Of a stretch of 64,000 nt of DNA, positions 1 through 8,968 are shown one piece after another. This DNA comes from CAIUMH01 sp963758555 (GTDB taxonomy: Bacteria > Actinomycetota > Acidimicrobiia > Acidimicrobiales > RAAP-2). Location of the stretch: positions 992,001-1,056,000 of the forward strand of contig CAVWVW010000003.1 in the NCBI GenBank assembly GCA_963758555.1, read 5' to 3'. The translations under genes were made by a program, and so were the position numbers. Numbering within the stretch: position 1 is the stretch's first letter; the number at the start of each line of letters is the position of its first letter. The notes under the pieces were generated by a model. The model was given only the letters and a program-made list of their open reading frames with translations. It had not been told where the DNA came from and made no database searches.

Positions 1-110
1 ATCACATCGACGTGCAGCCAATCGCTGCCCGGGGCCACCGCGGCGACGGCCTCCGCCAGCGCGCCGAAGTCAGCCGCCAAGAGCGACGGCGCTATCTTGA
101 GCGACCCCAA
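1..110 (-). CDS. rpe: Ribulose-phosphate 3-epimerase, N-terminal fragment
   Basis: Only the first 36 codons are in the window; the gene continues beyond base 1. The reading begins GSLKIAPSLLAADFGAL and then SDWLHVDVM, the beta-1 strand and first metal/substrate region of Rpe, which interconverts ribulose 5-phosphate and xylulose 5-phosphate in the pentose phosphate pathway. I chose the TTG at 110 because it gives a family-typical N-terminus; a GTG at 143 in the same frame would add 11 residues. Neither has a clear ribosome binding site. It follows fmt directly and should be cotranscribed with def and fmt. The common neighbour rsmB is missing between fmt and rpe. Confidence 0.85.
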   Translation of the reverse strand, partial: MGSLKIAPSLLAADFGALAEAVAAVAPGSDWLHVDV

Positions 111-153
111 GGGACCAGGATCGATGGCGGTGGCCAGAGTCACCCGCAGAAGC

Positions 154-1035
154 CTAGAGGTCGCCCTTCCGGCCGAGGTGCACGGCTGCGGGCTCCTGGA
201 GCCCTCGCCGCCAGGCACCGGCCTCCATGGCTCGCTTTCCCTCGGGCTGGACCTGCAGAAGCTCCAAGCTGCCGTCCCCCGTCGCCACGCTGGTGCCAGA
301 GAGCGTGCCGGGCACAGCGCCCACCGAAGGGCCGACCCGAGCGTCCAGGATTCGCAGCCGGTTCGAGCCGAGGAACGTGAAGGCTCGTCCGAGGCGCACA
401 AGCCGAGCCAGCTTGAAGGCAGGATGTGCGAAGTCGAGCTCGAGCTCTGAGGCTTCGAGCTTCTTCGCGTAGCTGACCTCGCCGACCTGGGGAGCGGGAG
501 TGGGCAGGGCGGCCACACCCGATGCCAACAGCTCGACGAGCAGCTCAGAGCCCAGCTCGCACAGCTCGGCTCGAAGCTCGTCGAGGGTCTTCTCGCCTAC
601 CACGACCCGCCGTGCCGCGTAGATCCCACCCTCGTCGAGGGCCGGGGCCACCTCCATGACGCAGACACCGGTCTCGAGGTCGCCGGCAAGGATCGCTCGC
701 TCGACCGGAGCCGCCCCACGCCAGCGGGGAAGCAGCGAGAAGTGCAGGTTGAGCATCGGCACCTCGGTGAGCAGGCTCGTGGGGATGATCCGCCCGTAGG
801 CCACCACCACGCAGGCCTCGAGCGATGCATCGCGGAGCGCCTCCATCTCGTCGCTGACCTCGATGTGGTGCGCTTCAGCCGCCAGCTTCACCGGACTCTT
901 GACGAGCGCCCCTCCCCTGCCGCGCTTGCGGTCTGGCTGGGTGATGACGAGTGCGACGTCGTGGCCGGCAGCCACCAGCGCGTCGAGGGTCGTGACGGCG
1001 AGCTCGGGCGTGCCGAGGAATCCGAGCCGAGCCAC
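154..1035 (-). CDS. fmt: Methionyl-tRNA formyltransferase
   Basis: Formylates initiator Met-tRNA with 10-formyl-tetrahydrofolate in the cytoplasm. The 293-residue protein starts with the GTPELA loop (about residues 8-13) and carries the signature HFSLLPRWRG at about 98-107, including the catalytic Asn-His pair just before SLLP; the catalytic Asp region ETGVCVMEV follows near 135-145. The C-terminal OB-like tRNA-binding domain is present but short, so the protein is about 20 residues shorter than the E. coli enzyme. It lies 13 bases after def, the deformylase that undoes its reaction, in a conserved def-fmt pair. Confidence 0.96.
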   Translation of the reverse strand: MARLGFLGTPELAVTTLDALVAAGHDVALVITQPDRKRGRGGALVKSPVKLAAEAHHIEVSDEMEALRDASLEACVVVAYGRIIPTSLLTEVPMLNLHFSLLPRWRGAAPVERAILAGDLETGVCVMEVAPALDEGGIYAARRVVVGEKTLDELRAELCELGSELLVELLASGVAALPTPAPQVGEVSYAKKLEASELELDFAHPAFKLARLVRLGRAFTFLGSNRLRILDARVGPSVGAVPGTLSGTSVATGDGSLELLQVQPEGKRAMEAGAWRRGLQEPAAVHLGRKGDL

Positions 1036-1048
1036 CGAGCGCTGCGGC

Positions 1049-1582
1049 TCAGGCCGATGTCAGTCGGCCGAGACCGTCGGGATCTGCCCGGGTGAGGTCC
1101 ACCGCACGCTCACGCAGCAGCTTCTTCGCAGCTCGGCGCTGGTCGTCATCGAGGCGCTCGATGAGCAGGATCCCGTCGAGGTGATCGAGCTCGTGCTGGA
1201 GGACACGGCCTTCGAACTCATCGGTCTCGATACTGATCTCGTTGCCATCGAGGTCGAGCCCGATCAGGTGCACGGCGTCGGGTCGCGTGATCTCCCAGCT
1301 GAGCCCCGGGACCGAGAGGCAGCCCTCTTCGTAGACGAACTCGCCCTGCGACTCGACCAGCTCAGGGTTGATGACCACCACGGGCCCGTCGCCGATGTCG
1401 TAGACGAAGAGTCGCCGCTGGACGCCGATCTGGTTGGCTGCGAGGCCCACCCCAGGAGCGGCGTACATCGCTTCGGTCATCCGCTCGACCAAGGTCGCGA
1501 TCTTGGCGTCGATCTCGGTGACCTCTGCGGTGCGCGAGTTCAGCACCGGGTCCCCGTAGGTGCGAATGACGTCCGTGTTCAC
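1049..1582 (-). CDS. def: Peptide deformylase
   Basis: Metalloenzyme that removes the formyl group from nascent N-terminal methionine. All three family motifs are present in 177 residues: GVGLAANQ (44-51), EEGCLS (85-90, with the metal-ligand Cys) and HELDH (130-134, two metal-ligand His and the catalytic Glu). Start is a GTG with no ribosome binding site but with a TAAGAT hexamer six bases upstream, so the mRNA is probably leaderless. First gene of a def-fmt-rpe unit downstream of priA. Confidence 0.97.
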   Translation of the reverse strand: MNTDVIRTYGDPVLNSRTAEVTEIDAKIATLVERMTEAMYAAPGVGLAANQIGVQRRLFVYDIGDGPVVVINPELVESQGEFVYEEGCLSVPGLSWEITRPDAVHLIGLDLDGNEISIETDEFEGRVLQHELDHLDGILLIERLDDDQRRAAKKLLRERAVDLTRADPDGLGRLTSA

Positions 1583-1588
1583 GGAGCC

Positions 1589-1594
1589 ATCTTA
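1589..1594 (-). promoter_or_regulatory. Leaderless -10 element of def
   Basis: TAAGAT on the minus strand, followed by a six-base spacer and the GTG start of def. Fits the TANNNT rule seen throughout the window. It gives def-fmt-rpe a promoter of their own downstream of priA. Confidence 0.55.
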
Positions 1595-1607
1595 GAGCGA
1601 GGCGAGT

Positions 1608-3401
1608 TCAGACCGACTCAGGATCGACCGAGACGACCACTCGCTTCTTGGGCCGCTCCAGCGCTGCGAGGGCGTCGACCAGCTCCTCGGTGCTCGGAGC
1701 CAAGACGGCGAAGGTCTCTTCGCTCAGCTCGGCGATCTCGACCACGTCGGTCGAGAGCTGCTCGAGCAGCTCTGCGGCTCCCGGGCCCTTGACTCTGGCG
1801 AGCGCCCGATACGGCGGCAGCTCGAGCGAGCGCCGAAGCACGTCATCGGCCTCGATCACCGGCGCAGGGTCACCGCGCTGGGCGGCGAGCACCACGGGAT
1901 GCTCGGCCAGACGTGTCTGGAGGAGCACCACGCCGGCGTCAGGGGTGGAACGGCCTCCGACGAGACGTCCAGCCCTCCCGATGAGACCGAGCGTGCGCAG
2001 CTCAGCCCCCATCCGCGGCGCGAGCAGATGGTGATCGAGGTCCAAGAACGCAACCAGCCGGCAGTGGCGCAAGCGATGGAGCACCGCTTCGGTGCCCACC
2101 ACGGCTCGCGCTCCTTGCCAGGAGGCTGGCGACGCGGTCGCCGTGAGCTCGGCGACCCGCACGCCCAAGAGCACCTCGAGCTCAGGAGCGAGCTGGGCGG
2201 TGCCCAAGCGAAGGAGCTTGAGCTTGGTGGCACCACAGGCCTGGCAGATCGCTGGTCGCGTGGCACCGCATCGAGAGCACGTCAGCTCCTCGTCGAGACC
2301 CATCGCCGCGTCGCAGCGCTCACAGCGCAGCAGCGTCTCGCAGCGGCCACAGGCCAGGAGCCGTGCTCTGCCCGTCCGATTCACGAGGCACGCCACCGCC
2401 ACACCCGTCTCTTGGAGCGCGAGAGCCTCTCGAGCCAGCTCGACCAGATGCGACGACAAGATCCCCTGACGCGGGTCGTCCGCTCGGCGGTCGGCCACCG
2501 CCACGGTCGGCCAGCCCTCTCGCTCTCTGGAGGGAGCGACGAGCACACGCTTGCCCAGTCGGGCCTCGGTCACCGAGGCGCAGCTGGCCACGAAGAGCGC
2601 AGGGGCGTCCTCTCGCCGCGCCCGCTCGAAGGCCACGTCGGCCGCGTGCCACGTCGGTGCGGCCTCGGAGCGGAATCGCTCGTCGTCGACGTCGAGGACC
2701 AGCACACCGGCCAACGACGGGCAGGGCGCGAAGCTTGCAGCTCGGGTGCCCACCACGACCGGCCACCCCGCCCGAGACGCCTCCCAGCTTGATGCCGCGT
2801 CCACCGCCGGGACCTGGCGGCGGGCCAAGCGCTGGACCATGCGGCCGGCGTAGCCCACGCCAGGCACCAGGATCAGCGCCGTGTGCCCCTCGAGGCGACC
2901 CGCCTCGCTCAGGCCTGCCAAGAACCCGAGGACGAGGTCGAAGGGGTCGGTGCACGGCCCGAGCTCGAGCACCGCGGATCCTGCGGCTCGAGCGTGCTCG
3001 GCGCCCAAGGTGCCCAGCCAGGTCTCGGGTGCACTGAGCACTGGCGACGAGGGACGAGCAGGCAGCGACGCCACGATCCGATCAGGCGAGGCGGTCTTGG
3101 CGAAGTGCGCCCAGGTGCCGTTCCACCGCCACGCGGCCCACCGGGCAAGCTCGAGCACTCGCGGCGGCGGTCCGAGACCGAGCGTCCCTCGAAGGTCCTT
3201 GAGGGTCGAGGGCGCTCGGTCGTCACCCGCACGGTCGGTGATCCAGCCGCGCACCGAGCGGCCATGCAGCGGGACGCGCACCCGGCTGCCCACCTCGAGG
3301 GGACCGGTGAAGCCCTCGGGCACCTGGTAGTCGAAGGGGTGCTCGAGCGCTGTGACCTCGGTCAGGACGCCGACCACGGGGAGCGGCCTCTCGCCGCTCA
3401 C
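1608..3401 (-). CDS. priA: PriA-like primosomal protein N' without helicase motifs
   Basis: Homologue of the replication-restart protein PriA, 597 residues. The N-terminal DNA-binding domain (FDYQVPEG, VRVPLHGRSVRGWI) and a cysteine-rich zinc region with eight Cys in CxxC pairs (CGRC, CERC, CSRC, CQAC, in the second half) are clear. The ATPase core has lost Walker A: where GxxGSGKT is expected the protein reads ELGPCTDPFDLV, and the DEAH position reads DVDDE. This resembles the helicase-dead PriA known from mycobacteria, so I infer a structural primosome role rather than unwinding. Start is a GTG at 3401, just inside the end of metK; longer readings would run through metK and are not credible. 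Confidence 0.88.
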   Translation of the reverse strand: MSGERPLPVVGVLTEVTALEHPFDYQVPEGFTGPLEVGSRVRVPLHGRSVRGWITDRAGDDRAPSTLKDLRGTLGLGPPPRVLELARWAAWRWNGTWAHFAKTASPDRIVASLPARPSSPVLSAPETWLGTLGAEHARAAGSAVLELGPCTDPFDLVLGFLAGLSEAGRLEGHTALILVPGVGYAGRMVQRLARRQVPAVDAASSWEASRAGWPVVVGTRAASFAPCPSLAGVLVLDVDDERFRSEAAPTWHAADVAFERARREDAPALFVASCASVTEARLGKRVLVAPSREREGWPTVAVADRRADDPRQGILSSHLVELAREALALQETGVAVACLVNRTGRARLLACGRCETLLRCERCDAAMGLDEELTCSRCGATRPAICQACGATKLKLLRLGTAQLAPELEVLLGVRVAELTATASPASWQGARAVVGTEAVLHRLRHCRLVAFLDLDHHLLAPRMGAELRTLGLIGRAGRLVGGRSTPDAGVVLLQTRLAEHPVVLAAQRGDPAPVIEADDVLRRSLELPPYRALARVKGPGAAELLEQLSTDVVEIAELSEETFAVLAPSTEELVDALAALERPKKRVVVSVDPESV

Positions 3402-3408
3402 CGCTCGA

Positions 3409-4605
3409 TCAAAGACCGAGGGCCCGGCGGAGATCGTCAGCCCGAGGCGTCTGCTCCCAGGTGAACTCCCGCTCGTCGCGACCGAAGTGACCATAGGCAG
3501 CGGTCTTCTTGTAGATCGGCCGGTACAGGTCGAGCTGGGCGGCGATCGCAGCCGGCCGGAGATCGAACAGCTCCGTGATGGCAGTCTCGATCTTGGCTCG
3601 GTCGACGCGCTCGGTGCCGAAGGTGTCGACGAGCAGCGAGACCGGACGAGCCACGCCGATGGCGTAGGCCACCTGGACCTCGCAGCGTGTGGCAGCTCCC
3701 GAGGCGACCACGTGCTTGGCCACCCAACGAGCGGCGTAGGCAGCAGAGCGGTCGACCTTGGAGGGGTCCTTGCCCGAGAAGGCGCCGCCGCCGTGCCGGG
3801 CCATGCCGCCATAGGTGTCGACGATGATCTTGCGTCCCGTGAGTCCGGTGTCGGCATGGGGACCGCCCAGCTCGAAGATCCCCGTGGGGTTCACGAGAAC
3901 TCGCAGGGACGACGTATCGAGGTTGCTGGGCAGCAGCGGCTTGATCACGTGCTCGGTCAGGTCAGGGGTGAGCGTGCCCTCGAGATCGACGCCCGGTGCG
4001 TGCTGCGTGGAGATGAGGACCGTGTCGACCCCGACCGGGACGCCGTCTTCATAGACGATGCTCACCTGGGTCTTGCCGTCAGGGCGGAGGTAGCCAAGCT
4101 GGCCAGAGCGGCGCACCTGAGCGAGCCGCTGGGCCAAGCGATGGCTCAGCCAGATCGGCAAGGGCATCAGATCCGGCGTCTCGTCGCACGCGAAGCCGAA
4201 CATCATGCCCTGGTCGCCTGCGCCTTGGCCGTTGAGGACGTCCTCGCCGCCGGTGCCCGAGCGCAGCTCGAGGGCGCGATCGACGCCGGCCGCGATGTCA
4301 GGGCTCTGGCGGTCGAGCGTCACCATCACCGCGCAGGTGGAGCCGTTGAAGCCCTTGGCATCGTCGTCGTAGCCGATCTCGTTGACCGTCGAGCGAACGA
4401 GCGCCGGCACGTCGACGACCGCCTCGGTCGAGATCTCTCCAGCGACGAGGACCATGCCCGTGGTGAGCAACGTCTCACAAGCCACGCGCGACGCCGGATC
4501 CTGCTCCAAGACAGCGTCGAGGACGCTGTCAGAGATCTGATCCGCCATCTTGTCGGGATGGCCTTCGGTCACGGATTCTGAGGTGAAGGTGGTGCGGACG
4601 CTCAT
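3409..4605 (-). CDS. metK: S-adenosylmethionine synthetase
   Basis: Makes S-adenosylmethionine from methionine and ATP. The 398-residue length is normal. Signature segments are GHPDK near residue 15 (ATP/methionine site), GAGDQGMMFGFACDE in the first third, and GGGAFSGKDPSKVDRSAAY in the last third, the P-loop-like phosphate-binding signature. Its ATG overlaps the stop of coaBC as ATGA, implying translational coupling; the gene order coaBC-metK-priA-def-fmt is typical of Actinobacteria. Confidence 0.98.
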   Translation of the reverse strand: MSVRTTFTSESVTEGHPDKMADQISDSVLDAVLEQDPASRVACETLLTTGMVLVAGEISTEAVVDVPALVRSTVNEIGYDDDAKGFNGSTCAVMVTLDRQSPDIAAGVDRALELRSGTGGEDVLNGQGAGDQGMMFGFACDETPDLMPLPIWLSHRLAQRLAQVRRSGQLGYLRPDGKTQVSIVYEDGVPVGVDTVLISTQHAPGVDLEGTLTPDLTEHVIKPLLPSNLDTSSLRVLVNPTGIFELGGPHADTGLTGRKIIVDTYGGMARHGGGAFSGKDPSKVDRSAAYAARWVAKHVVASGAATRCEVQVAYAIGVARPVSLLVDTFGTERVDRAKIETAITELFDLRPAAIAAQLDLYRPIYKKTAAYGHFGRDEREFTWEQTPRADDLRRALGL

Positions 4606-5829
4606 TGGGTCTCTCGGTCTCCAAGTCTCACGAGGTGCGCTATGACCCTATCGAAGACAGCGTCAGCGACCTGCCGTTTGGTCGTGAGCTCGACCGTGAC
4701 TTCCTCACCGTCTCGCTCCAAGATGGTCACCTCGTTGGTGTCGTGCTCGAAGCCGGCGTTCGGATCAGCGACGTCGTTGACCACCAGGAGGTCGCAGCCC
4801 TTCGACGCCAGCTTCTCCCGAGCGTGCTCGAGAACCCTGTCGGTCTCAGCGGCGAAGCCCACGATGATCTGCCGGTCCCTGCGAGCTGCCACCAGGCCAG
4901 CGAGGATGTCCTCCGTCGGCTCCAGCTCGATGGCAGGGGTGCCGTTTCGCTTCTTGAGCTTCTGCTCACGCACGCTCACCGGGCGGAAGTCGGCGACGGC
5001 GGCGGCCATGACGATCACGTCAGCCTTCGGCGCCTCCGAAGCCATCGCCTCGGAGAGCTCGGCCGCCGTGTCGACCTCGATGATCTGGTCGACCCCCTGG
5101 GCCGCCAGCTTCGTCGTGGTGATCAGCACCACGTGCGCTCCACGGGCTGCTGCCGCCTCGGCCAGGGCGTGGCCCTGCTTGCCCGACGAGCGGTTCGAGA
5201 GGTAGCGGACGGGATCGATCGGCTCTCGGGTGCCGCCGGCACTCACCACCACACGGCGCCCCGCGAGATCGAGGTCCTGTCCGCCGCTCGCCAGGATCTC
5301 GAGGGCGGCGCGCGACGATCACGTCGGGCTCGGCGAGGCGCCCTCGTCCGACGTCCCCTCCAGCCAAGCGGCCCTCTGCGGGCTCGACGAGGTGGACGCC
5401 ACGCTCACGAAGCAGCGCGACGTTGGCTGCGACCGAGGGCTGCTCCCACATCTCGGTGTGCATCGCCGGAGCGAGGAGCACAGGGGCGGTGGTCGCCAAG
5501 AGCGTGTTGGTGAGCAGGTCGTCGGCCAGACCATGGGTGTAGCGACCGATGAGATGGGCAGTGGCCGGCGCGACCATGATCAGATCGGCTGCTTGGCCGA
5601 GGCGCGTGTGGGGAATCGGCGACAAGCCGTCGTAGAGCTCGGTCTGCGCTGGCTCTGAGGCCAGGGCGGTGAAGGTCAGCGGCGTGATGAAGCGGACTGC
5701 GTCGCGGGTCAGGACCGGAGCGACGTGGCACCCAGCATCGACGAGCAGACGGCAGATCTCGACCGCCTTGTAGGCGGCGATGCCACCAGTGACCCCTAAG
5801 ACCACGAAGGGACGTCGGGCCTCAGCCAT
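4602..5829 (-). CDS. coaBC: Phosphopantothenoylcysteine decarboxylase/synthetase, split by a frameshift
   Basis: Bifunctional coenzyme A enzyme. The CoaC half starts at the ATG at 5829, has GVTGGIAAYKAVEICRLL, the FMN-binding region and APAMHTEMW at the place of the family PAMN motif, and runs to DVIVA. The CoaB half continues in another frame as AALEILASGG and then SAGGTREPIDPVRYLSN, with the nucleotide site and KKRNGTPAIELEPTEDIL. One surplus base around 5310, in a CGCGCGCC tract, separates them; removing it gives 408 residues, matching normal CoaBC. If the shift is real, CoaB could start at the GTG at 5252. A GGAGGGG ribosome site precedes the start, 26 bases after rpoZ. The end overlaps metK. 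Confidence 0.9.
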
Positions 5830-5855
5830 GTTCCCCTCCGGTTGAGCCGGTGGGC

Positions 5856-6266
5856 TCAGCTGGCGTCGGGTGCCTCGTCGGGCGCCGAAGGTGCACCCAC
5901 GACGTCCATCAGGTCCTGGACCAGACTGGCGTCGCCGTCGATGACAGCGAAGGGATCGGCAGTGAAGCCCAGCGCTTCGGCGTCCTGTGCCGCCGCGGCC
6001 TCGGCAGCCAGCTCGTCGGGGTCAGGGTGGTGGTAGGTCACCTTGGAGGCAGCCACCTCCTCGAAGGCGATCGAGAGGGGCTTGCCCGAGACCGACGTGA
6101 CCTGGGGCGGGATGACCTGGCCTAGGACCTCGCCGAGGCCGTGGTAGTACGCGTTGATCTCACGAGCTCGCTTCGAACCCAAGGTCACAAGGGTGAACTT
6201 CGAGTCGACCTTGTCGAGCAACTCCTCGATCGGAGGGTCCATGAGGGTGGCGCGCTTGACGGACAT
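5856..6266 (-). CDS. rpoZ: RNA polymerase omega subunit
   Basis: Small subunit that helps assemble the beta-prime subunit of RNA polymerase. The core reads MDPPIEELLDKVDSKF, then LGSKRAREINAYY, the conserved omega helix region, followed by VTSVSGKPLSIAFEE; an acidic, alanine-rich tail of about 55 residues makes the 136-residue protein longer than usual. The ATG at 6266 is chosen because AAGGAG lies just upstream and family proteins start here. The reading frame stays open upstream of this ATG and encodes the C-terminus of guanylate kinase, so a gmk-rpoZ fused product is formally possible. Confidence 0.93.
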   Translation of the reverse strand: MSVKRATLMDPPIEELLDKVDSKFTLVTLGSKRAREINAYYHGLGEVLGQVIPPQVTSVSGKPLSIAFEEVAASKVTYHHPDPDELAAEAAAAQDAEALGFTADPFAVIDGDASLVQDLMDVVGAPSAPDEAPDAS

Positions 6267-6870
6267 CGGTGGTGCTCCTTGGGGGAAACGGCGTGCGGCA
6301 GACTTCCGCAGCGAGGCAAGTATACCGAGGACCTGGCCCACCGCCTGCTCAAGGTCATCGTTGATCACCTCGAAGTGCGCCAGCGCTCGGCCCTCTGCCA
6401 GCTCGGCACGACCCTTCTCGATGCGTCGCGCCACGTGGTCCTCAGCTGTCGCCGCGACCTCTCAGGCGAGCCTCCTGGTGCTCTTCGGAGGGCGGGACCA
6501 GCAAGATCACGGTGGCGTCCGGACGAAGAGCGAGCACCTGGCGGGCTCCCTCGAGCTCGATCTCGAGCAGCACGTCACGACCTGGATCGACGTCGGGCAC
6601 CGGTGTGCCGTAGAGGTTCCCGAGGAACTCGGCCCACTCGAGGAACCCCCCGCGCTCGACCTGGGACTCAAAGGACGCTCGGTCGACGAAGACGTAGTGC
6701 TCAGGACCCTCCCCCGCTCTCGGCGATCGGGAGGTCCAGCTCTTCGACAGCCAGAGCGTGGGATCCTCTTCGACCAGGCGGCTCGCCACCGTTCCCTTGC
6801 CAGTCCCTCCGGGACCGATCAGGACGATGAGGCGAGGCTCAGCGCTGCGTGACGCGGAGGAGCTCGACAC
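6267..6870 (-). CDS. gmk: Guanylate kinase, split by a frameshift and open into rpoZ
   Basis: Phosphorylates GMP to GDP. The N-terminal part has the P-loop IGPGGTGKGTV, the GMP-binding region SKSWTSRSPRAGE and EGARQVL. It stops at a TGA directly after RLRGRGDS, but the next frame continues as EDHVARRIEKGRAELAEG and NDDLEQAVGQVL, the normal Gmk C-terminus. One surplus base at about 6444-6450 accounts for it; corrected length to the rpoZ ATG is 201 residues. No stop codon separates this frame from rpoZ. Start is uncertain: GTG at 6870 (chosen) or TTG at 6885, both inside the end of mihF. Confidence 0.85.
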
Positions 6871-7156
6871 GCTGGTGGGTGCCAAGGCCCTGGACTCGAC
6901 GAGACTCGGCGATGCCGACCAGGTCCAGGATCCGGCGGGCTTTGACCTTGCCCAACGCGGGAAGCGACTCGAGCAGCGTGAGCACGCGCATCTTGGCCAG
7001 CGCCTCGTTGGACTCAGCCAGTTCGAGCGCCGCCGCCAGGGTCAAGCTGCCGTCTTTGAGCTGGTGCTTGAAGGCCGCGCGCTCCTTGCGGATGCGAGCT
7101 GCCTTCTCAAGCGCAGCTGCTCGTTGCTCGGGTGTCAGCGACGGTGGCGTCGGCAT
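6839..7156 (-). CDS. mihF: Integration host factor, actinobacterial type
   Basis: Nucleoid-associated DNA-binding protein of the mIHF/sIHF family, unrelated to the IhfA/B family. The 105 residues contain a helical N-terminus (EQRAAALEKAARIRKERA), then LKDGSLTLAAALE and a helix-hairpin-like segment LESLPALGKVKARRILD that fits the family's DNA-binding H2TH region. The context pyrF-mihF-gmk-rpoZ-coaBC-metK is the classical actinobacterial order. It overlaps the start of gmk. Start at ATG 7156 is supported by a TAGAAT hexamer six bases upstream. Confidence 0.94.
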   Translation of the reverse strand: MPTPPSLTPEQRAAALEKAARIRKERAAFKHQLKDGSLTLAAALELAESNEALAKMRVLTLLESLPALGKVKARRILDLVGIAESRRVQGLGTHQRVELLRVTQR

Positions 7157-7162
7157 ACGTTC

Positions 7163-7168
7163 ATTCTA
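7163..7168 (-). promoter_or_regulatory. Leaderless -10 element of mihF
   Basis: TAGAAT on the minus strand, six-base spacer, then the mihF ATG. It lies in the 53-base gap after pyrF and would drive mihF-gmk-rpoZ-coaBC-metK. Confidence 0.6.
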
Positions 7169-7209
7169 CCAGCGAAGATGCTGAAAATGCCGGTCAACTT
7201 GGCCGCTCC

Positions 7210-8059
7210 TCAGCGGAGCTCCTCGGCCAGCTCTTGCGCCAAGCTCTCCGCTGCGCCGCGGATCGCCGCTCGGTCGGGACCGGTCGCCAAGATCGATCGA
7301 GAGGCGTTGACGAGCACCGAGCCTCGCGGCACGTCTCTGAAGAGCGCGCCCACGTCAGCGGGCGTCGCCCCCTGCGCTCCGACGCCAGGCACCAGGTAGG
7401 GCCCGTCGAGCGCGACGAGCTCCAGCGAGCCGGCGGTGCGGGTCGCACCCACGACCGCGCCGAAGGGCCCGATCCCTGCTCCGCTGGCGCGCTCGAGGGC
7501 GTTGGCTTCGGCGAGCTGGTCGAGCAGCATGGCTTCGACCGACCGGCCGTCGCGCGGTCGTGGCCTCTTGGAGCGCACGGCCCTCAGGGTTGGAGCTCGC
7601 CACCACACAGAACACGCCGCGCCCTGTGCTCGACGCCAGCGCCAAGACGTCCTTCATCGCCCCGATGCCGAGATACCCCGTCACCGTGAGTGCGTCAGCG
7701 GCGAGCGAGCTGCCCTCGGCCAGCCACGCCTCGCCGTAGGCGGCCATCGTGGCGTCGATGTCGCCTCGCTTGGCATCAGCGATCATGAGGAGTCCGGCTG
7801 CCCTGCCCTTGGCCAACACCTCTTCGAGCACCGCAATGCCCGCTGAGCCATGTCGCTCGAAGTACGCCACCTGCGGCTTGATCGCCGCCGCCACGGGAGC
7901 CACGGCATCGATCACCGCGTCGGCCATCATGGCGACGCCCGAAGCCGAGTCCTCGAGTCCCCACGCCCGGAGCAGACCTGCCGAGGGGTCGAGTCCCACG
8001 CACAACGGGCTCGTCGCCTCGATCCTTCTGGTCAGCCGATCACCGAAGCCCTCAGCCAT
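7210..8059 (-). CDS. pyrF: Orotidine 5'-phosphate decarboxylase (group 2), split by a frameshift
   Basis: Final step of UMP synthesis. The first frame has CVGLDPSAGLL, KPQVAYFERHG and the catalytic IADAKRGDI (Lys-Asp charge network of the larger mycobacterial-type enzyme), then CVVASSNPEG. The second frame continues DGRSVEAMLLDQLAEAN, GATRTAGSLEL, PYLVPGVGAQGATPADVG and VLVNASRSI, the phosphate-binding end. One surplus base near 7554 in an ACCGCGCGACGG context causes the break; corrected length is 282 residues. The ATG at 8059 overlaps the end of pyrD by eight bases. Confidence 0.92.
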
Positions 8060-8968
8060 GCGCCACCCCCACCAGCTCGGCGACTGAGCCCACGTCGTGA
8101 GCTGCCATCCACGCCTCGATCTCTCGCATGATGCGCCACGGAGCCCGAGGCTCAGCCAGGGTCGCTGTCCCGACCTGGACCGCACTCGCTCCCGCCTGGA
8201 GCATCTCGATGGCGTCGACGCCGCACTGGACGCCCCCGACCCCGATGATCGGAGCGCCAGGAAGGGCGCGACGGCACTCGAAGACCGCCCGGACGGCCAC
8301 AGGATGGATCGCCGGGCCCGACAGCCCCCCGCCCCCGCCCCCGAGCGCTGGCTGGCGCCGCTCGATGTCGATCACCATCCCGAGCACCGTGTTCGCCACC
8401 ACCAGGGCATCGGCCCCCGCCTCCATCGCCGCGCTCGCGATATCGGTGAGCTCGGGGGTGTTGGGGCTCAGCTTGACCCAGCGGGGCAGCTCGAGCTCGA
8501 CGGCAGCCACGACCTCAGCGGTCGCTCGCGCCGAGTGGGCGAACATCCTCGAGCTGTCCTCGAGGTTCGGGCAGCTGACGTTGATCTCGACGGCGTCGAC
8601 GTCGCGGCCGGCCAGCAGGGCGCCGGCCTGGCGGTACTCCTCGAGCGAGCGACCCCAGATCGACACCACCACCGTCGCACCTGACGCTCGAAGCCGAGGC
8701 AGATCGTCGGCCAGCCACGCTTCGAGCCCTGGGCCCTGCAGGCCCACGCTGTTGAGCATCCCTGCCTCGAGCGGTGCGAGCCTCGGTGCAGGATTCCCTG
8801 GCCAAGGAGCGGCGCTGAGGGACTTGACCACGACCGCACCCAGCCTGGCCAGCGGTCCGTAGGCCGACAGCTCGTCGGCGTGACCCGACGTGCCCGCCGC
8901 GGTCATCACGCAGCTTGAGAGCGCAACGTCACCAACGGTGGTGGCGAGCGACACGCCCTTGGTGCGCC

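Noticed and set aside
3402..3857. N-terminal extension of priA
   Set aside because: It would run through the end of metK in another frame and looks like Ser/Arg/Pro-rich shadow sequence; the GTG at 3401 gives the proper N-terminus.
4602..5252. Separate coaB and coaC genes instead of one split gene
   Set aside because: The CoaC frame runs on into meaningless sequence over CoaB, and removing one base gives a seamless 408-residue CoaBC; a split is less economical though not excluded.
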